The notes under the pieces are model-generated. The model ran no database searches, was not told where the DNA came from, and saw only the letters and a program-made list of their open reading frames with translations. A stretch of 64,000 nucleotides of DNA, from assembly GCA_011525785.1 (NCBI GenBank), contig WYBT01000062.1, forward strand, positions 62,001 through 126,000, written 5' to 3'. Source of the stretch: Planctomycetaceae bacterium (GTDB taxonomy: Bacteria > Planctomycetota > UBA1135 > GCA-002686595). Each line of letters opens with the position of its first letter. The stretch's first letter is position 1. Made by a program: the position numbers and the translations under genes. Shown here piece by piece: positions 34,605-42,881 of the stretch.

Positions 34605-35634
34605 CGCGCGCCGCTCGCCGCCGCCGTTCCAGCGCGCCGTCGTGATGGGCGACGGCGGGTGGGGCACGGCCCTCGCGCTCCTGCTGATGCAGCGCGGCAT
34701 CGAGGTCACGCTGTGGGGCCACTCGCGCGAGCACGTCGACGAGATGCTCGCGCAGCGCGAGAACCGCCGCTACTTGCCTGGGATCAAGCTGCCCGCCGCG
34801 CTGCGCATAAGCGCCGACCCGTCGACGGCCTGCCACCGCGCGCAGCTGCTCGTGAGCGCCGCGCCGACGCAGTTCCTGCGCTCGGTCGCCGAGCGCTTCG
34901 AGGATGTGCTCGACGGCGCGGCCCCGATCGTGTCCGCCACCAAGGGCCTCGAGATCGAGACGCTCAACCGCCCGACCGAAATCCTCGAAGACGTGTTCGG
35001 CGTGCGGCCGATGTGCGTGCTGTCCGGTCCCAGTCACGCCGAGGAAGTGGCGCAGTTCAAGCCGGCGACGGTCGTGGCCGCGAGCGCCGACGAAGAGTGT
35101 TCGCGAGCGGTCCAGGACGCGTTCAGCGGCGAGTCGTTCCGCGTCTACACCAGCACCGATTCCATCGGCGTTGAACTGGGCGGCGCGCTCAAGAACGTGA
35201 TCGCCATCGCCGCGGGAATCAGCGACGGCCTGGGCCTGGGTGACAACGCCAAGGCTGCGCTGGTCACGCGCGGGATGGTCGAGATCGCGCGCGTCGGAGT
35301 CGCGCGCGGCGCGCGCCTGGAGACCTTCTTCGGTCTCGCTGGCATCGGCGATCTGGTCACCACCTGCTGCTCGGGGCACTCGCGCAACCGCGCGCTCGGC
35401 GAGGCCATCGGCCGCGGCGAGAGCCTGGAGTCGATCCTGGCGCGCACGCGCACCGTCGCCGAAGGCGTGTGGACCACCAAGGCGCTGTTCGGGCCCGAGT
35501 CGGAGCTCTCCGGCGTCTCGATGCCGATCGCGGCCGAGGTCCACGCCGTGCTGTTCGAAGGCAAGGACCCGCGCGATGCGGTCAGCGACCTGATGCGGCG
35601 CGAACCGGCGCCGGAGATGAAGGGACTGGCCTGA
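34597..35634 (+). CDS. gpsA: Glycerol-3-phosphate dehydrogenase [NAD(P)+]
   Basis: 345 residues from GTG 34597. GDGGWGTALALLL is the dinucleotide-binding loop. SATKGLE, LSGPSHAEEVA, GALKNVIAIAAGI (catalytic Lys) and GLAGIGDLVTTC are all present. It makes glycerol-3-phosphate from DHAP, the substrate used by PlsY. The Rossmann loop is GxGxxG-like with an Asp at its second position. Coupled to plsY by an 8-base overlap. Confidence 0.95.
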   Translation: MADARRSPPPFQRAVVMGDGGWGTALALLLMQRGIEVTLWGHSREHVDEMLAQRENRRYLPGIKLPAALRISADPSTACHRAQLLVSAAPTQFLRSVAERFEDVLDGAAPIVSATKGLEIETLNRPTEILEDVFGVRPMCVLSGPSHAEEVAQFKPATVVAASADEECSRAVQDAFSGESFRVYTSTDSIGVELGGALKNVIAIAAGISDGLGLGDNAKAALVTRGMVEIARVGVARGARLETFFGLAGIGDLVTTCCSGHSRNRALGEAIGRGESLESILARTRTVAEGVWTTKALFGPESELSGVSMPIAAEVHAVLFEGKDPRDAVSDLMRREPAPEMKGLA

Positions 35635-35638
35635 AACG

Positions 35639-36037
35639 ATGCTCGCGCCGTTCGAAGGGTTCGTGGTGTTCCTGCTGCTCACCGTCGCGCTGCTGGTGGC
35701 GGTGCTGCTGACCGGCTTCAAGGCGCGACTGCGCGCGCACTTCGCTTTCGTGGCGTGCACGGTGGTCTCGCTGGGTGTGACGATCTGGTACGCCGAGCAG
35801 CTCGGCGATCAGTACAACCTCGAGGCCGCGGGCGCCGTGATGGATGTGCACCTCGCGCTCGCCAAGCTCGCGACGATTTCCTACCTCGCGCCGTTGGCCA
35901 GCGGTTTCGCGACGCTGCGCAACCGCGCGAACAAGAAACTCCACTTGCGACTGGCGCTTGCGACCGTGGCGCTCACGCTCCTCGCCGCCGGCACGGGCGC
36001 GTGGATGCTGGCCGCCGCCGAACCGCTGGCGCAGTAG
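35639..36037 (+). CDS. Small four-helix membrane protein
   Basis: A 132-residue protein with about four predicted membrane helices (VVFLLLTVALLVAVLL, FVACTVVSLGVTIWY, LAKLATISYLAPLASG, ALATVALTLLAAGTGAWML). No family was recognised. It follows gpsA by four bases and is probably part of the same transcript. The His in the third helix region (MDVHLALAK) and the Tyr/Glu in the loop are the only notable polar groups. Confidence 0.75.
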   Translation: MLAPFEGFVVFLLLTVALLVAVLLTGFKARLRAHFAFVACTVVSLGVTIWYAEQLGDQYNLEAAGAVMDVHLALAKLATISYLAPLASGFATLRNRANKKLHLRLALATVALTLLAAGTGAWMLAAAEPLAQ

Positions 36038-36047
36038 CAGGCAGCCC

Positions 36048-36368
36048 TCAGCGCAGCTTCAACGCGAGCCAGGGCAGCACCAGCATCATCCCGTTGGCGA
36101 GCAGCGGAATCGAGGCGAACAAGAGCCACGCCGTGCGCGCGCGCAGCGAGAGGAACGCGAGCAGGAAGCCGGGCGCGGTGAAGGCGGCCGAGATCATCCA
36201 CGTTGCGCCCAGGCTCGGGGCGCTCTGGGGCTCGACGCGGATCCACAGCAGGGCGACGCCCCACACGGCGGCCCCGAAGGTCGCCAGGGTCATGGAGAGC
36301 ATCCAGGTGCGGTGGCGGCGGCGTGCGCTGGCCGGGGCGGCGTACAGTCGTCGGAGCGGGCGCGGCAT
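36048..36368 (-). CDS. Small membrane protein
   Basis: A 106-residue protein from ATG 36368; a longer frame upstream would be basic and unlikely. Three hydrophobic segments (MTLATFGAAVWGVALLWI, WMISAAFTAPGFLLAFLSL, AWLLFASIPLLANGMMLVL) follow a basic N-terminus, consistent with a small integral membrane protein. No family was recognised. Convergent with the 35639 gene, and it lies just before tRNA-Pro. Confidence 0.6.
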   Translation of the reverse strand: MPRPLRRLYAAPASARRRHRTWMLSMTLATFGAAVWGVALLWIRVEPQSAPSLGATWMISAAFTAPGFLLAFLSLRARTAWLLFASIPLLANGMMLVLPWLALKLR

Positions 36369-36492
36369 CGCGCGCGCATTGTGGGCCGGCGTCCGACGCG
36401 CTTCCAAGCTCGTGCCGCAGGCAATGGCGCCGCGCGCCCCGGCTCCGTAGAATCTCCGCCCCTCCACCGTCCTGGTGGAGCTTCCATCGGGT

Positions 36493-36571
<79 letters not shown>

Positions 36572-36671
36572 CCTCGCGTGTGGCGCTCGGGTCTGATCGG
36601 GCGGACCGGAGTGTGCGACGCCGAGCCACGTGCCGCGATGCGCTCTTGTGGCGTGTGGATACGATCCGCCC

Positions 36672-37199
36672 GTGCGGCCGACTCGCGCGACTCCGACGTC
36701 GTTCCCCGGTCCGTTGCGGCTGAGTGGGATCCTCGGCGCAAGCTTGTTGTGGGGCCTGATTTGGGCGGAGATTGCGGGCGGAGCGCTGGGGGCCCCGCGC
36801 CTGTTCGCCGTTCCATGGCTCGCACTCGCCTGCGCGCTCACTCTGCTCGTCGCATTACCGATCGCGGCGAACCGGCGTCGCATTGCTCTGCGCCTGCTGC
36901 TCGCGCTCGCGCTGGGCGTGGCCTGTGCGAACTGGGGAGTCGGGCGAACGGACGAGGAACTCATCGAGCAGGGCCAGGCTCTGGTGCAGTCGATCGAGGC
37001 CTATAGACGTGAGCATGGCGAGTTGCCCGCCACTCTCGACGCGGTGGGGTCACGCACGTGGCCCAGTCAGTACGGCTGGTGGAGCTACTCAGCGGACGCG
37101 ACGGCGCAGAGCTTCCAGGTCTGGCTCGGCGACTACCGATTCGATGGTCAGGTGATCTCGTTCGAGTCCGCGGACGGCGAGTGGTACGTGAATTCTTGA
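36672..37199 (+). CDS. Membrane protein with pseudopilin-like C-terminal domain
   Basis: About 175 residues from GTG 36672 (start uncertain). Three hydrophobic segments lie in the first 90 residues. The C-terminal part (LIEQGQALVQSIEAYRREHGELP, then QYGWWSYS, QVWLGDYRFDGQVISFE and EWYV) resembles the periplasmic domain of type II secretion pseudopilins, which also start with an A..I..Y...G.yP.. pattern. A true N-methylation start is absent, so this is only an extracytoplasmic domain of similar architecture. Convergent with icd, with a shared terminator between them. Confidence 0.6.
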   Translation: MRPTRATPTSFPGPLRLSGILGASLLWGLIWAEIAGGALGAPRLFAVPWLALACALTLLVALPIAANRRRIALRLLLALALGVACANWGVGRTDEELIEQGQALVQSIEAYRREHGELPATLDAVGSRTWPSQYGWWSYSADATAQSFQVWLGDYRFDGQVISFESADGEWYVNS

Positions 37200-37213
37200 C
37201 GTCACGCGAAAAC

Positions 37214-37251
37214 AGCGCCGGCCAGCGAGTTGGGGCTCGCCGGCCGGCGCT
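37214..37251. terminator. Bidirectional terminator hairpin
   Basis: A 10-bp stem, one mismatch, then a 5-bp stem around loop TTGGGG, lying between the convergent 36672-37199 gene and icd. On the minus strand it is followed by GTTTTCGCG, so it can end the icd transcript; on the plus strand the tail is poor. Confidence 0.7.
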
Positions 37252-37272
37252 TGCGTCAGACCGCGACCTGCT

Positions 37273-38784
37273 TCACTCGCCCTGGCCGAGCGAGTAGCTC
37301 TTCACGCCGTCGAAGCGGTAGAGGTGCTCGGTCTTGATCACCTCGAGGCCGGCCCTGTCCACGGCGCCGAGGATTTCGAGCACGGACTCGAAGCGGATCG
37401 GCGCCTCGGCGGTCGTGCTCACGAAGCGGCAGCGCCAGTGGTCGGTGCAGAAGGTCTCAGGGAATCCGTCGGGGTAAACCTTCACGCCGCGGTTGGAGAT
37501 CATCTTGAGGCGCAGGCCGCTGAGGCGCTGCACGACTTGCTCCAGGCGCCGGCCCAGGACGCTGGGATCGCGCTCGGCCTCGTCCCAGTGCAAGAACACG
37601 TCGACACCGAGCAGCTGCTTTGCGGCGCGAGCCCGCCGAACGGCTTGCGACGTGCGCGTGGGGCTGTGCTGATAGCGGCGCGGCGCGAGCTGGCGCGGCT
37701 CCTGGCCCAGGCGCGCGATCACGGCGTCGGCGAACTCGCGCGTTCCCACGCGCTGCTTGCTCGAGCCCTCGCGGTAGACGTCGTCGGTGTGCACGCCGTC
37801 CTCGATGGTGCGCAGCCAGGCGTTGTGCACGCGTTCGGCGATGTCGTGCTGGCCGATGTGCACCAGCATCAGGATCGCGCCGTGCAGCAGGCCCGAGGGG
37901 TTGGCCGAGTTCTTGCCCGCGCGGCGCGGCGCCGAGCCGTGGATCGCTTCGAACATCGCGCACGCCGAACCGATGTTGCTCGAGCCCGCCAGGCCCACGC
38001 TGCCGGTGAGCTGCGCCGCGACGTCGGAGAGAATGTCGCCGTAGAGGTTGGGCATCACGACCACGTCGAACTGTTCGGGTGTGTCGGCCAACTTCGCCGC
38101 GCCGATGTCGACGATCCAGTGCTCCTTCTCGATCTGCGGGTACTCCGCGCCGATCTCGTCGAACACCTTGTGAAACAGGCCGTCGGTCAGCTTCATGATG
38201 TTGTCCTTCGTGAAGCACGTGACCTTCTTGCGCCCGTTCTGGACGGCGTACTCGAAGGCGTAGCGCACGATGCGCTCGCAGCCCGGACGGCTGATCAGCT
38301 TGAGGCACTGCACCACTTCGTCGGTCTGCTGGTGCTCGATGCCCGCGTAGGTGTCCTCTTCGTTCTCGCGGATGATGACCACATCCATCTGCGGGTGGCG
38401 CGTCTGCACGAAGGGCGCGTAGGCCGTGCACGGACGCACATTGGCGTACAGGCCCAGCGCCTTGCGCGTGGTCACGTTCAGGCTCTTCACCCCGCCGCCC
38501 TGCGGCGTGGTGATCGGCGCCTTCAGGAAGACTTTGGTTCGGCGCAAGGACTCCCACGAGGCCGGCTCGATGCCCGCGCTGTTGCCGCGCGCGTAGACCT
38601 TCTCGCCGATCTCGATCTCCTCGATCGCCAGGCGCGCGCCGGCCGCGGCCAGGATGCGCAGCGTGGCGTCCATGATCTCCGGTCCGATGCCGTCGCCGCG
38701 GGCGACGGTGATCGGCGTGGCGGCGCGCGTCGCGCCGCTCTCGGGCGAGCGCTGAGAAGAGGCAGGGGCTTGGGTGGAGCTCAT
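37273..38784 (-). CDS. icd: Isocitrate dehydrogenase (isopropylmalate dehydrogenase-like family)
   Basis: 503 residues from ATG 38784. This start is fixed by a GGAGGA ribosome site at 38788-38793. The N-terminal ITVARGDGIGPEIMDATL, the VVIIRENEEDTYAGIEH substrate segment, NLYGDILSD (metal and catalytic Asp) and IHGSAPRRAGKN are the conserved blocks of the NAD(P)-dependent isocitrate/isopropylmalate dehydrogenases. A C-terminal extension of about 130 residues beyond the usual core matches the long Thermus- and Rickettsia-type isocitrate dehydrogenases. It oxidises isocitrate to 2-oxoglutarate in the TCA cycle. Divergent from a winged-helix regulator, with an operator-like palindrome between them. 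Confidence 0.88.
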   Translation of the reverse strand: MSSTQAPASSQRSPESGATRAATPITVARGDGIGPEIMDATLRILAAAGARLAIEEIEIGEKVYARGNSAGIEPASWESLRRTKVFLKAPITTPQGGGVKSLNVTTRKALGLYANVRPCTAYAPFVQTRHPQMDVVIIRENEEDTYAGIEHQQTDEVVQCLKLISRPGCERIVRYAFEYAVQNGRKKVTCFTKDNIMKLTDGLFHKVFDEIGAEYPQIEKEHWIVDIGAAKLADTPEQFDVVVMPNLYGDILSDVAAQLTGSVGLAGSSNIGSACAMFEAIHGSAPRRAGKNSANPSGLLHGAILMLVHIGQHDIAERVHNAWLRTIEDGVHTDDVYREGSSKQRVGTREFADAVIARLGQEPRQLAPRRYQHSPTRTSQAVRRARAAKQLLGVDVFLHWDEAERDPSVLGRRLEQVVQRLSGLRLKMISNRGVKVYPDGFPETFCTDHWRCRFVSTTAEAPIRFESVLEILGAVDRAGLEVIKTEHLYRFDGVKSYSLGQGE

Positions 38785-38834
38785 CGTTCCTCCAGAATGC
38801 GTTGGTGGCGGGACATTTCGAGACATGCGTAGCA

Positions 38835-38848
38835 TGAACTACAGTTCA
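38835..38848. promoter_or_regulatory. Operator-like palindrome between icd and the winged-helix regulator
   Basis: A perfect inverted repeat TGAACT-AC-AGTTCA in the 77-base gap between the two divergent start codons. The flanks are AT-rich for this genome (AATCTAAAG). Position and symmetry fit a binding site for a dimeric regulator, most simply the one encoded at 38862. Confidence 0.55.
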
Positions 38849-38861
38849 GTAATCTAAAGTC

Positions 38862-39203
38862 ATGGCTTCTACTTCGTCAAGCGCCGCTCGACGGCGTCCG
38901 GCCCCGCGTGCGACGACGCCTCCCAGCGGCGCTCCGGCCTGGACCTTTCTGTCCAATCACGCGCACGTGGTCCTGTGTCTGGCGCAGTCCAGCGATCCGA
39001 CCGTGCGCGAGATCGCCTCGCGCGTGGGCGTCACCGAGCGCGCGGTCCACCGCATCCTGGTCGAGCTCGAGGAGGCGGGCTACCTGACGCGCAAGCGCGA
39101 CGGCCGGCGCAACACCTACCAGATCCACCGCGCGCGGCCCCTGCGTCATCCGATCGAGGCGCACCGCACGATCGGGGCCTTGATCGAGGCCGTCTCGAGC
39201 TGA
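38862..39203 (+). CDS. Winged-helix transcriptional regulator
   Basis: A 113-residue protein. After a disordered basic N-terminus (1-25), WTFLSNHAHVVLCLAQ leads into a helix-turn-helix (VREIASRVGVTERAVHRILVELEEAGYL) and a wing (TRKRDGRRNTYQI). The pattern is of MarR/IclR-type winged helices with no added ligand domain. It is encoded divergently from icd across a perfect palindrome, so autoregulation or control of icd is plausible. Confidence 0.85.
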   Translation: MASTSSSAARRRPAPRATTPPSGAPAWTFLSNHAHVVLCLAQSSDPTVREIASRVGVTERAVHRILVELEEAGYLTRKRDGRRNTYQIHRARPLRHPIEAHRTIGALIEAVSS

Positions 39204-39241
39204 GCCGCCCGCCGCCTGCGCGCCCGCGCGCGCGACGATTT

Positions 39242-40828
39242 TCAGGCCGCCTCGCGCGCCACCGGCAAGCTCGCCTGATCCAGCTCCAACCGCAGGCGGT
39301 CGTAGGTCTTGTCGTTGATCCGCCCGGCGTCGCGCAGCGCGAGCAGCGCGCGCTCCTGGGCCGTGGCGACCTCGAGTCGGACCTGGCGCGAGACCACCAC
39401 CCGCGAGAGCGCGGAACGCCGCTCCTGCTCATCTTCGTCGCGCAGCGTCTGCAGCTCGTCGAGCATGTGCGTGCGCAGGTGGTGGATCGAGATCGGGCAG
39501 GCGTTGGCGCTGCAGTACTCGTCCAGCCGCGCGATGCCGGCCTCGAGCAGGCGCTCGCGCGCGTGGCGCACCTCGCCTTGCGAGTCCTCGTCGTCGCGCA
39601 GCCCCAGCGCGTGCACCAGCGGCTGCAAGGTCAGGCCCTGGAGCAGCAGTGAGCCGAGCACGATCACCAGCGTGCAAGCGACCAGCGCATCGCGACCGGG
39701 AAGCGGCAGTCCGTCGCGCCCGAGCGTCGGAAGCGCGAGTGCGGCCGCCAGCGATACGAAGCCGCGCATGCCCGACCACGAGATGATGGCCGCCGTGCGC
39801 CACGACGCCAGGCCATCGCGGTGGAACACGCGCAGTCCCGCGCCGAGCGCGCACAATACGGTCGGCGGCGCGCACCACAGGACGCGCGAGAGCAGGGCCA
39901 CTGCGGCGAGCACGAGCGCGGGCCCCAGGAGCTGGAGCGAATCGAACAGATCGGTGGCGCGCGCGATCGCCGGAGTCTGGACGCCGATGAACAGGAAGCA
40001 CACGCCATTGCCGATGAACACCAGCTGCTTCCAGGCGCTGTGCAGCTCCACGCGCGCCTCGCCGCGCAGCTGGTGCGCGTTCCAGGCCGAGACGAAGCCG
40101 GCGACGACCACCGCCAGCACGCCCGAGGCGTTCAGTTCGCTCGCCAGCGCATAGGCGAAGTAGGGCGCGGCGAGCGAGAGCGAGAACAGCGCCTGCACGT
40201 TGCGCAGGTAGCGGTTGACGAGCGCCAGCGCCGCGCCGACCAGCAGTCCGACGGCGATGCCCAGCCCGGCCACGCGCGCGAAGTGCGCGGCGACCTCCGA
40301 GGCTTCGAAGGCGCCGCTCCAGACCAGCGCGACGCACACTTGGACCGCCACCAGACCGGTCGCGTCGTTGACCAGACTCTCGCCGCCGAGGATGGCCGTG
40401 ATGCGTCGCGGGGCGTGCAAGCGCTCCAGGATCGTTTGAACCGCAACGGTGTCGGTGGGGGACACCAGCGCGCCGAGCAGGAAGCAGGCCGGCCAGGGCA
40501 GGTGGGGGAACAGCCAGTGCGCGGCCGCGCCGACGGCGCCGACCGTGAATGCCACCAGACCGACCGACAGCATGAGGATCGGCCTGAGCCAGCGGCGGAA
40601 GTCGTTCCACGAGCTGTGCAGCGCGTCCGACCACACCAGCGGCGGCAGCAGCAGCGCGAGCAGCACCTCGGGCGCCAGTTCGAGCTGCGGGATGCCCGGC
40701 GCCGCGCCCAGCAATGCGCCTGCGCCGACGAGCAGCGCCGGCGCGCTCCAGCGCTTGCGTTCGGCGAGGCAGGCCGCGCCCGCCATGACGGCGAGCCAGA
40801 CCAGCAGCGCGTAAACCTGCGTCGGCAC
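39242..40828 (-). CDS. CPA1-family Na+/H+ antiporter
   Basis: A 528-residue protein with about 12 membrane helices. GALVSPTDTVAV and GGESLVNDATGLV contain the paired-Asp region (ND motif) of CPA1 exchangers. The C-terminal cytosolic extension of about 110 residues (GLRDDEDSQGEVRH onward) is typical of NhaP/YjcE types and may regulate the antiporter. It exports Na+ or K+ in exchange for H+ across the inner membrane, for pH and salt balance. Convergent with the winged-helix gene by 39 bases. Confidence 0.92.
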   Translation of the reverse strand: MPTQVYALLVWLAVMAGAACLAERKRWSAPALLVGAGALLGAAPGIPQLELAPEVLLALLLPPLVWSDALHSSWNDFRRWLRPILMLSVGLVAFTVGAVGAAAHWLFPHLPWPACFLLGALVSPTDTVAVQTILERLHAPRRITAILGGESLVNDATGLVAVQVCVALVWSGAFEASEVAAHFARVAGLGIAVGLLVGAALALVNRYLRNVQALFSLSLAAPYFAYALASELNASGVLAVVVAGFVSAWNAHQLRGEARVELHSAWKQLVFIGNGVCFLFIGVQTPAIARATDLFDSLQLLGPALVLAAVALLSRVLWCAPPTVLCALGAGLRVFHRDGLASWRTAAIISWSGMRGFVSLAAALALPTLGRDGLPLPGRDALVACTLVIVLGSLLLQGLTLQPLVHALGLRDDEDSQGEVRHARERLLEAGIARLDEYCSANACPISIHHLRTHMLDELQTLRDEDEQERRSALSRVVVSRQVRLEVATAQERALLALRDAGRINDKTYDRLRLELDQASLPVAREAA

Positions 40829-40914
40829 GGCAGTGGGGCCAGCGGGCGGGGGAGCGAGGTCTGCGGGGTTTGCAGCGCGAGCGCTGCAGCGCGCCGGGGG
40901 GAGCGCGCGTCAAC

Positions 40915-41631
40915 TCACTGCACGGGCACCCAGTTCTGTCCGTCGGCGCCCGTCGTGTTGAGCGCGTGCCCGGCGTGCATCGAGCCCGCCGCGAGGAACG
41001 CTGCATCGAAGTTGGGGCCGCCGGCGAGGCCGGAGTACGCGCTCGCGCCGCGGTTGACGGTCTGCACGATCAATCCGTCCTGGTTGATGAAGAAGCACTT
41101 GTTGCCCGTGGCCCCGGCGCGCAGCGGCCAGGCGTAGGCGCAGAACACCTCTTCACACAGGTCGGAATCGGGGAACGGGCCGGCGAGCTTGCCGCCGGTG
41201 GGATCCTCTGCGATCCCCGCGCCGGCCGCGTCGGGCAGCCAGATCTGGAAGACGTAGCCCGAGTGCGTCGTGACGCTCGAGTTGACCGCGCCGAGCGCGG
41301 ACAGGAGCGGCGAGGGCGCCAGTTCGTGTACGCCGACGACTCCAGCCGCCGGGCCGCCGGGGCTGGCGATGCGTGTCGGCGCGACGCCCGCGAGCTCGCC
41401 GAAGTAGCCGAACTCCGCGCGGCCGTCGCTGTCGGTGTCGATCGAGCCCGAGCTGATGGTCTGCATCTGCGCGGTGACGATGGCGCGCATCGTGGCGATC
41501 GCGCTGGTTTCGTTGGCCGAGAGGCGCGCGCCGAGCACGCGCGGCAGAGCCGTGGCCGCGATGATCGCGATGATGGCGATCACGATCAGCAGTTCGATGA
41601 TGGTGAAGCCGCGGCGGGTTCGAGAGTCCAT
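40915..41631 (-). CDS. Type II secretion-type pseudopilin
   Basis: 238 residues from ATG 41631, preceded by GGGGAG about 13 bases upstream. MDSRTRRGFTIIELLIVIAI is a type IV prepilin leader: cleavage after Gly8 leaves Phe1, with Glu at mature position 5. A long hydrophobic helix follows, then a disulfide-prone C-terminal domain (DLCEEVFCAYAWPL) and FFINQDGLIVQT. Such proteins form the short pilus of type II secretion systems. It is divergent, by about 204 bases, from a secreted protein carrying the shared terminal module (41836), which hints at a functional link. Confidence 0.9.
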   Translation of the reverse strand: MDSRTRRGFTIIELLIVIAIIAIIAATALPRVLGARLSANETSAIATMRAIVTAQMQTISSGSIDTDSDGRAEFGYFGELAGVAPTRIASPGGPAAGVVGVHELAPSPLLSALGAVNSSVTTHSGYVFQIWLPDAAGAGIAEDPTGGKLAGPFPDSDLCEEVFCAYAWPLRAGATGNKCFFINQDGLIVQTVNRGASAYSGLAGGPNFDAAFLAAGSMHAGHALNTTGADGQNWVPVQ

Positions 41632-41835
41632 GCGCGTAGTTTTCTCCCCTGGTGTTGGCATGGAATCGACTGGACGGAAGGCTCGACTGAAACGTCTCGG
41701 CGCTGCCGCACCGGCGCGCGCGAAAGTTCTTCCGCGAGCGGCGATCGCAGCGCTGCGGTAGGCTCGAAGCCCGGCGCGCGCAGGCGTTGCGACGCGCCAG
41801 ATCCAGTGCGGCTCCATCCTCCAGAAGGTGCGTGC

Positions 41836-42816
41836 GTGAAGCTCCCCAGTGTCCTCGCCTTGCTCGTGCTGCTGGTCGCGCCGGCTTCGGCGCAGATCGT
41901 GTCCCAGTCACCCTTCACCGGCAACGAACAGGAGCAGTTCCCCACGAACGCGCCGGGCAACCAAAGCTGCCTGGGCAATCGCGTCTTCAACAACCGCGGC
42001 GATCTGTGCGCCACGTTCGGAGGCGCACCGCTGCTCTCGAGCGGCTGGACCTTCACCTGCTTCATCGCGCCGTTCTCGCCGCCGCTGATGTGCGGTTCGG
42101 CTTCGACCGAGGTCGTGATCAACTTCGATCAGCCGGTGACGCGCTTTGGCGGGCAGTTCGCGACGCACAGTCCGACTCCGGACGCGAACATCGAGTTCTA
42201 CGACGCCTCGGGCGCCCTGCTGCACACCGAGCTGGCCTCGATCCCCAACGACTGTCAGTGGCGCTGGCTGGGCTGGCGCGTGGCGGGCGGTGCGCCGATC
42301 TCGCGCGTCGTGATCGACAGCGTGTTCGGCGGCGCGTTCATCCTGATGGACGACCTCGAGGCGGACTTCCCGGCCGCGACGCCGCAGCCGTACTGCACGG
42401 CGGGCACGTCGGGCAACGGCTGTCAGCCGACCATCAACGCCAGCGCCAACCCCAGCGCGACCTACGCCAGCGCCTGCTCGATCCAGGTCAGCGGACTCGA
42501 CGGTCAACGCAACGGCGCGATCTTCTACGGGCTGCAACCGCTTCCGCAGTTGTGGTGCTTCTCGAGCGGGACGAGCTACCTGTGCGTGCAGGTTCCGACC
42601 TACCGCTCGCTGGCGCAGTCCTCGGGCGGCACGGTCGGCGCGTGCGACGGCGCGATGGCGCTCGACTGGAACGCGTTCATGCAGGCCAGCCCCAACGCGC
42701 TCGGTCAGCCCTGGCTGATCGGCGACAAGGCCTACTTCCAGTGCTGGTACCGCGATCCCAGCTCGTGCCGCTTCTCATCGATGTCCAACGCTGTGGAGTT
42801 GACCGTCGGACCGTGA
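41836..42816 (+). CDS. Secreted protein with shared terminal module
   Basis: 326 residues from GTG 41836, with AGAAGG about 7 bases upstream. Signal peptide 1-20 (VLALLVLLVAPASAQ). Residues about 40-175 form a beta-rich domain with several Cys and a TRFGGQFATHSPTPDANIEF segment. The last ~140 residues are the terminal module (PYCTAGTSGNGC...FYG...LCV...CDG...DWNAF...WYRDP...SNAVEL). This is the smallest module-bearing protein here and has extra cysteines in the module. Divergent from the pseudopilin gene. Confidence 0.85.
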   Translation: MKLPSVLALLVLLVAPASAQIVSQSPFTGNEQEQFPTNAPGNQSCLGNRVFNNRGDLCATFGGAPLLSSGWTFTCFIAPFSPPLMCGSASTEVVINFDQPVTRFGGQFATHSPTPDANIEFYDASGALLHTELASIPNDCQWRWLGWRVAGGAPISRVVIDSVFGGAFILMDDLEADFPAATPQPYCTAGTSGNGCQPTINASANPSATYASACSIQVSGLDGQRNGAIFYGLQPLPQLWCFSSGTSYLCVQVPTYRSLAQSSGGTVGACDGAMALDWNAFMQASPNALGQPWLIGDKAYFQCWYRDPSSCRFSSMSNAVELTVGP

Positions 42817-42856
42817 CTTCAGGCCCTGACTTCGGGCCGTGACTTCAGGCCGTGAC
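42813..42856 (+). repeat. Short tandem repeats at the gene end
   Basis: A 13-bp unit GTGACTTCAGGCC occurs three times (42813, 42826 with two changes, 42839) and starts a fourth copy. The first copy overlaps the TGA stop of the module-protein gene, so the repeats are a duplication of the gene's 3' end. Confidence 0.85.
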
Positions 42857-42881
42857 GGCGGCGCGCAGCGCGGCCCGAGGT

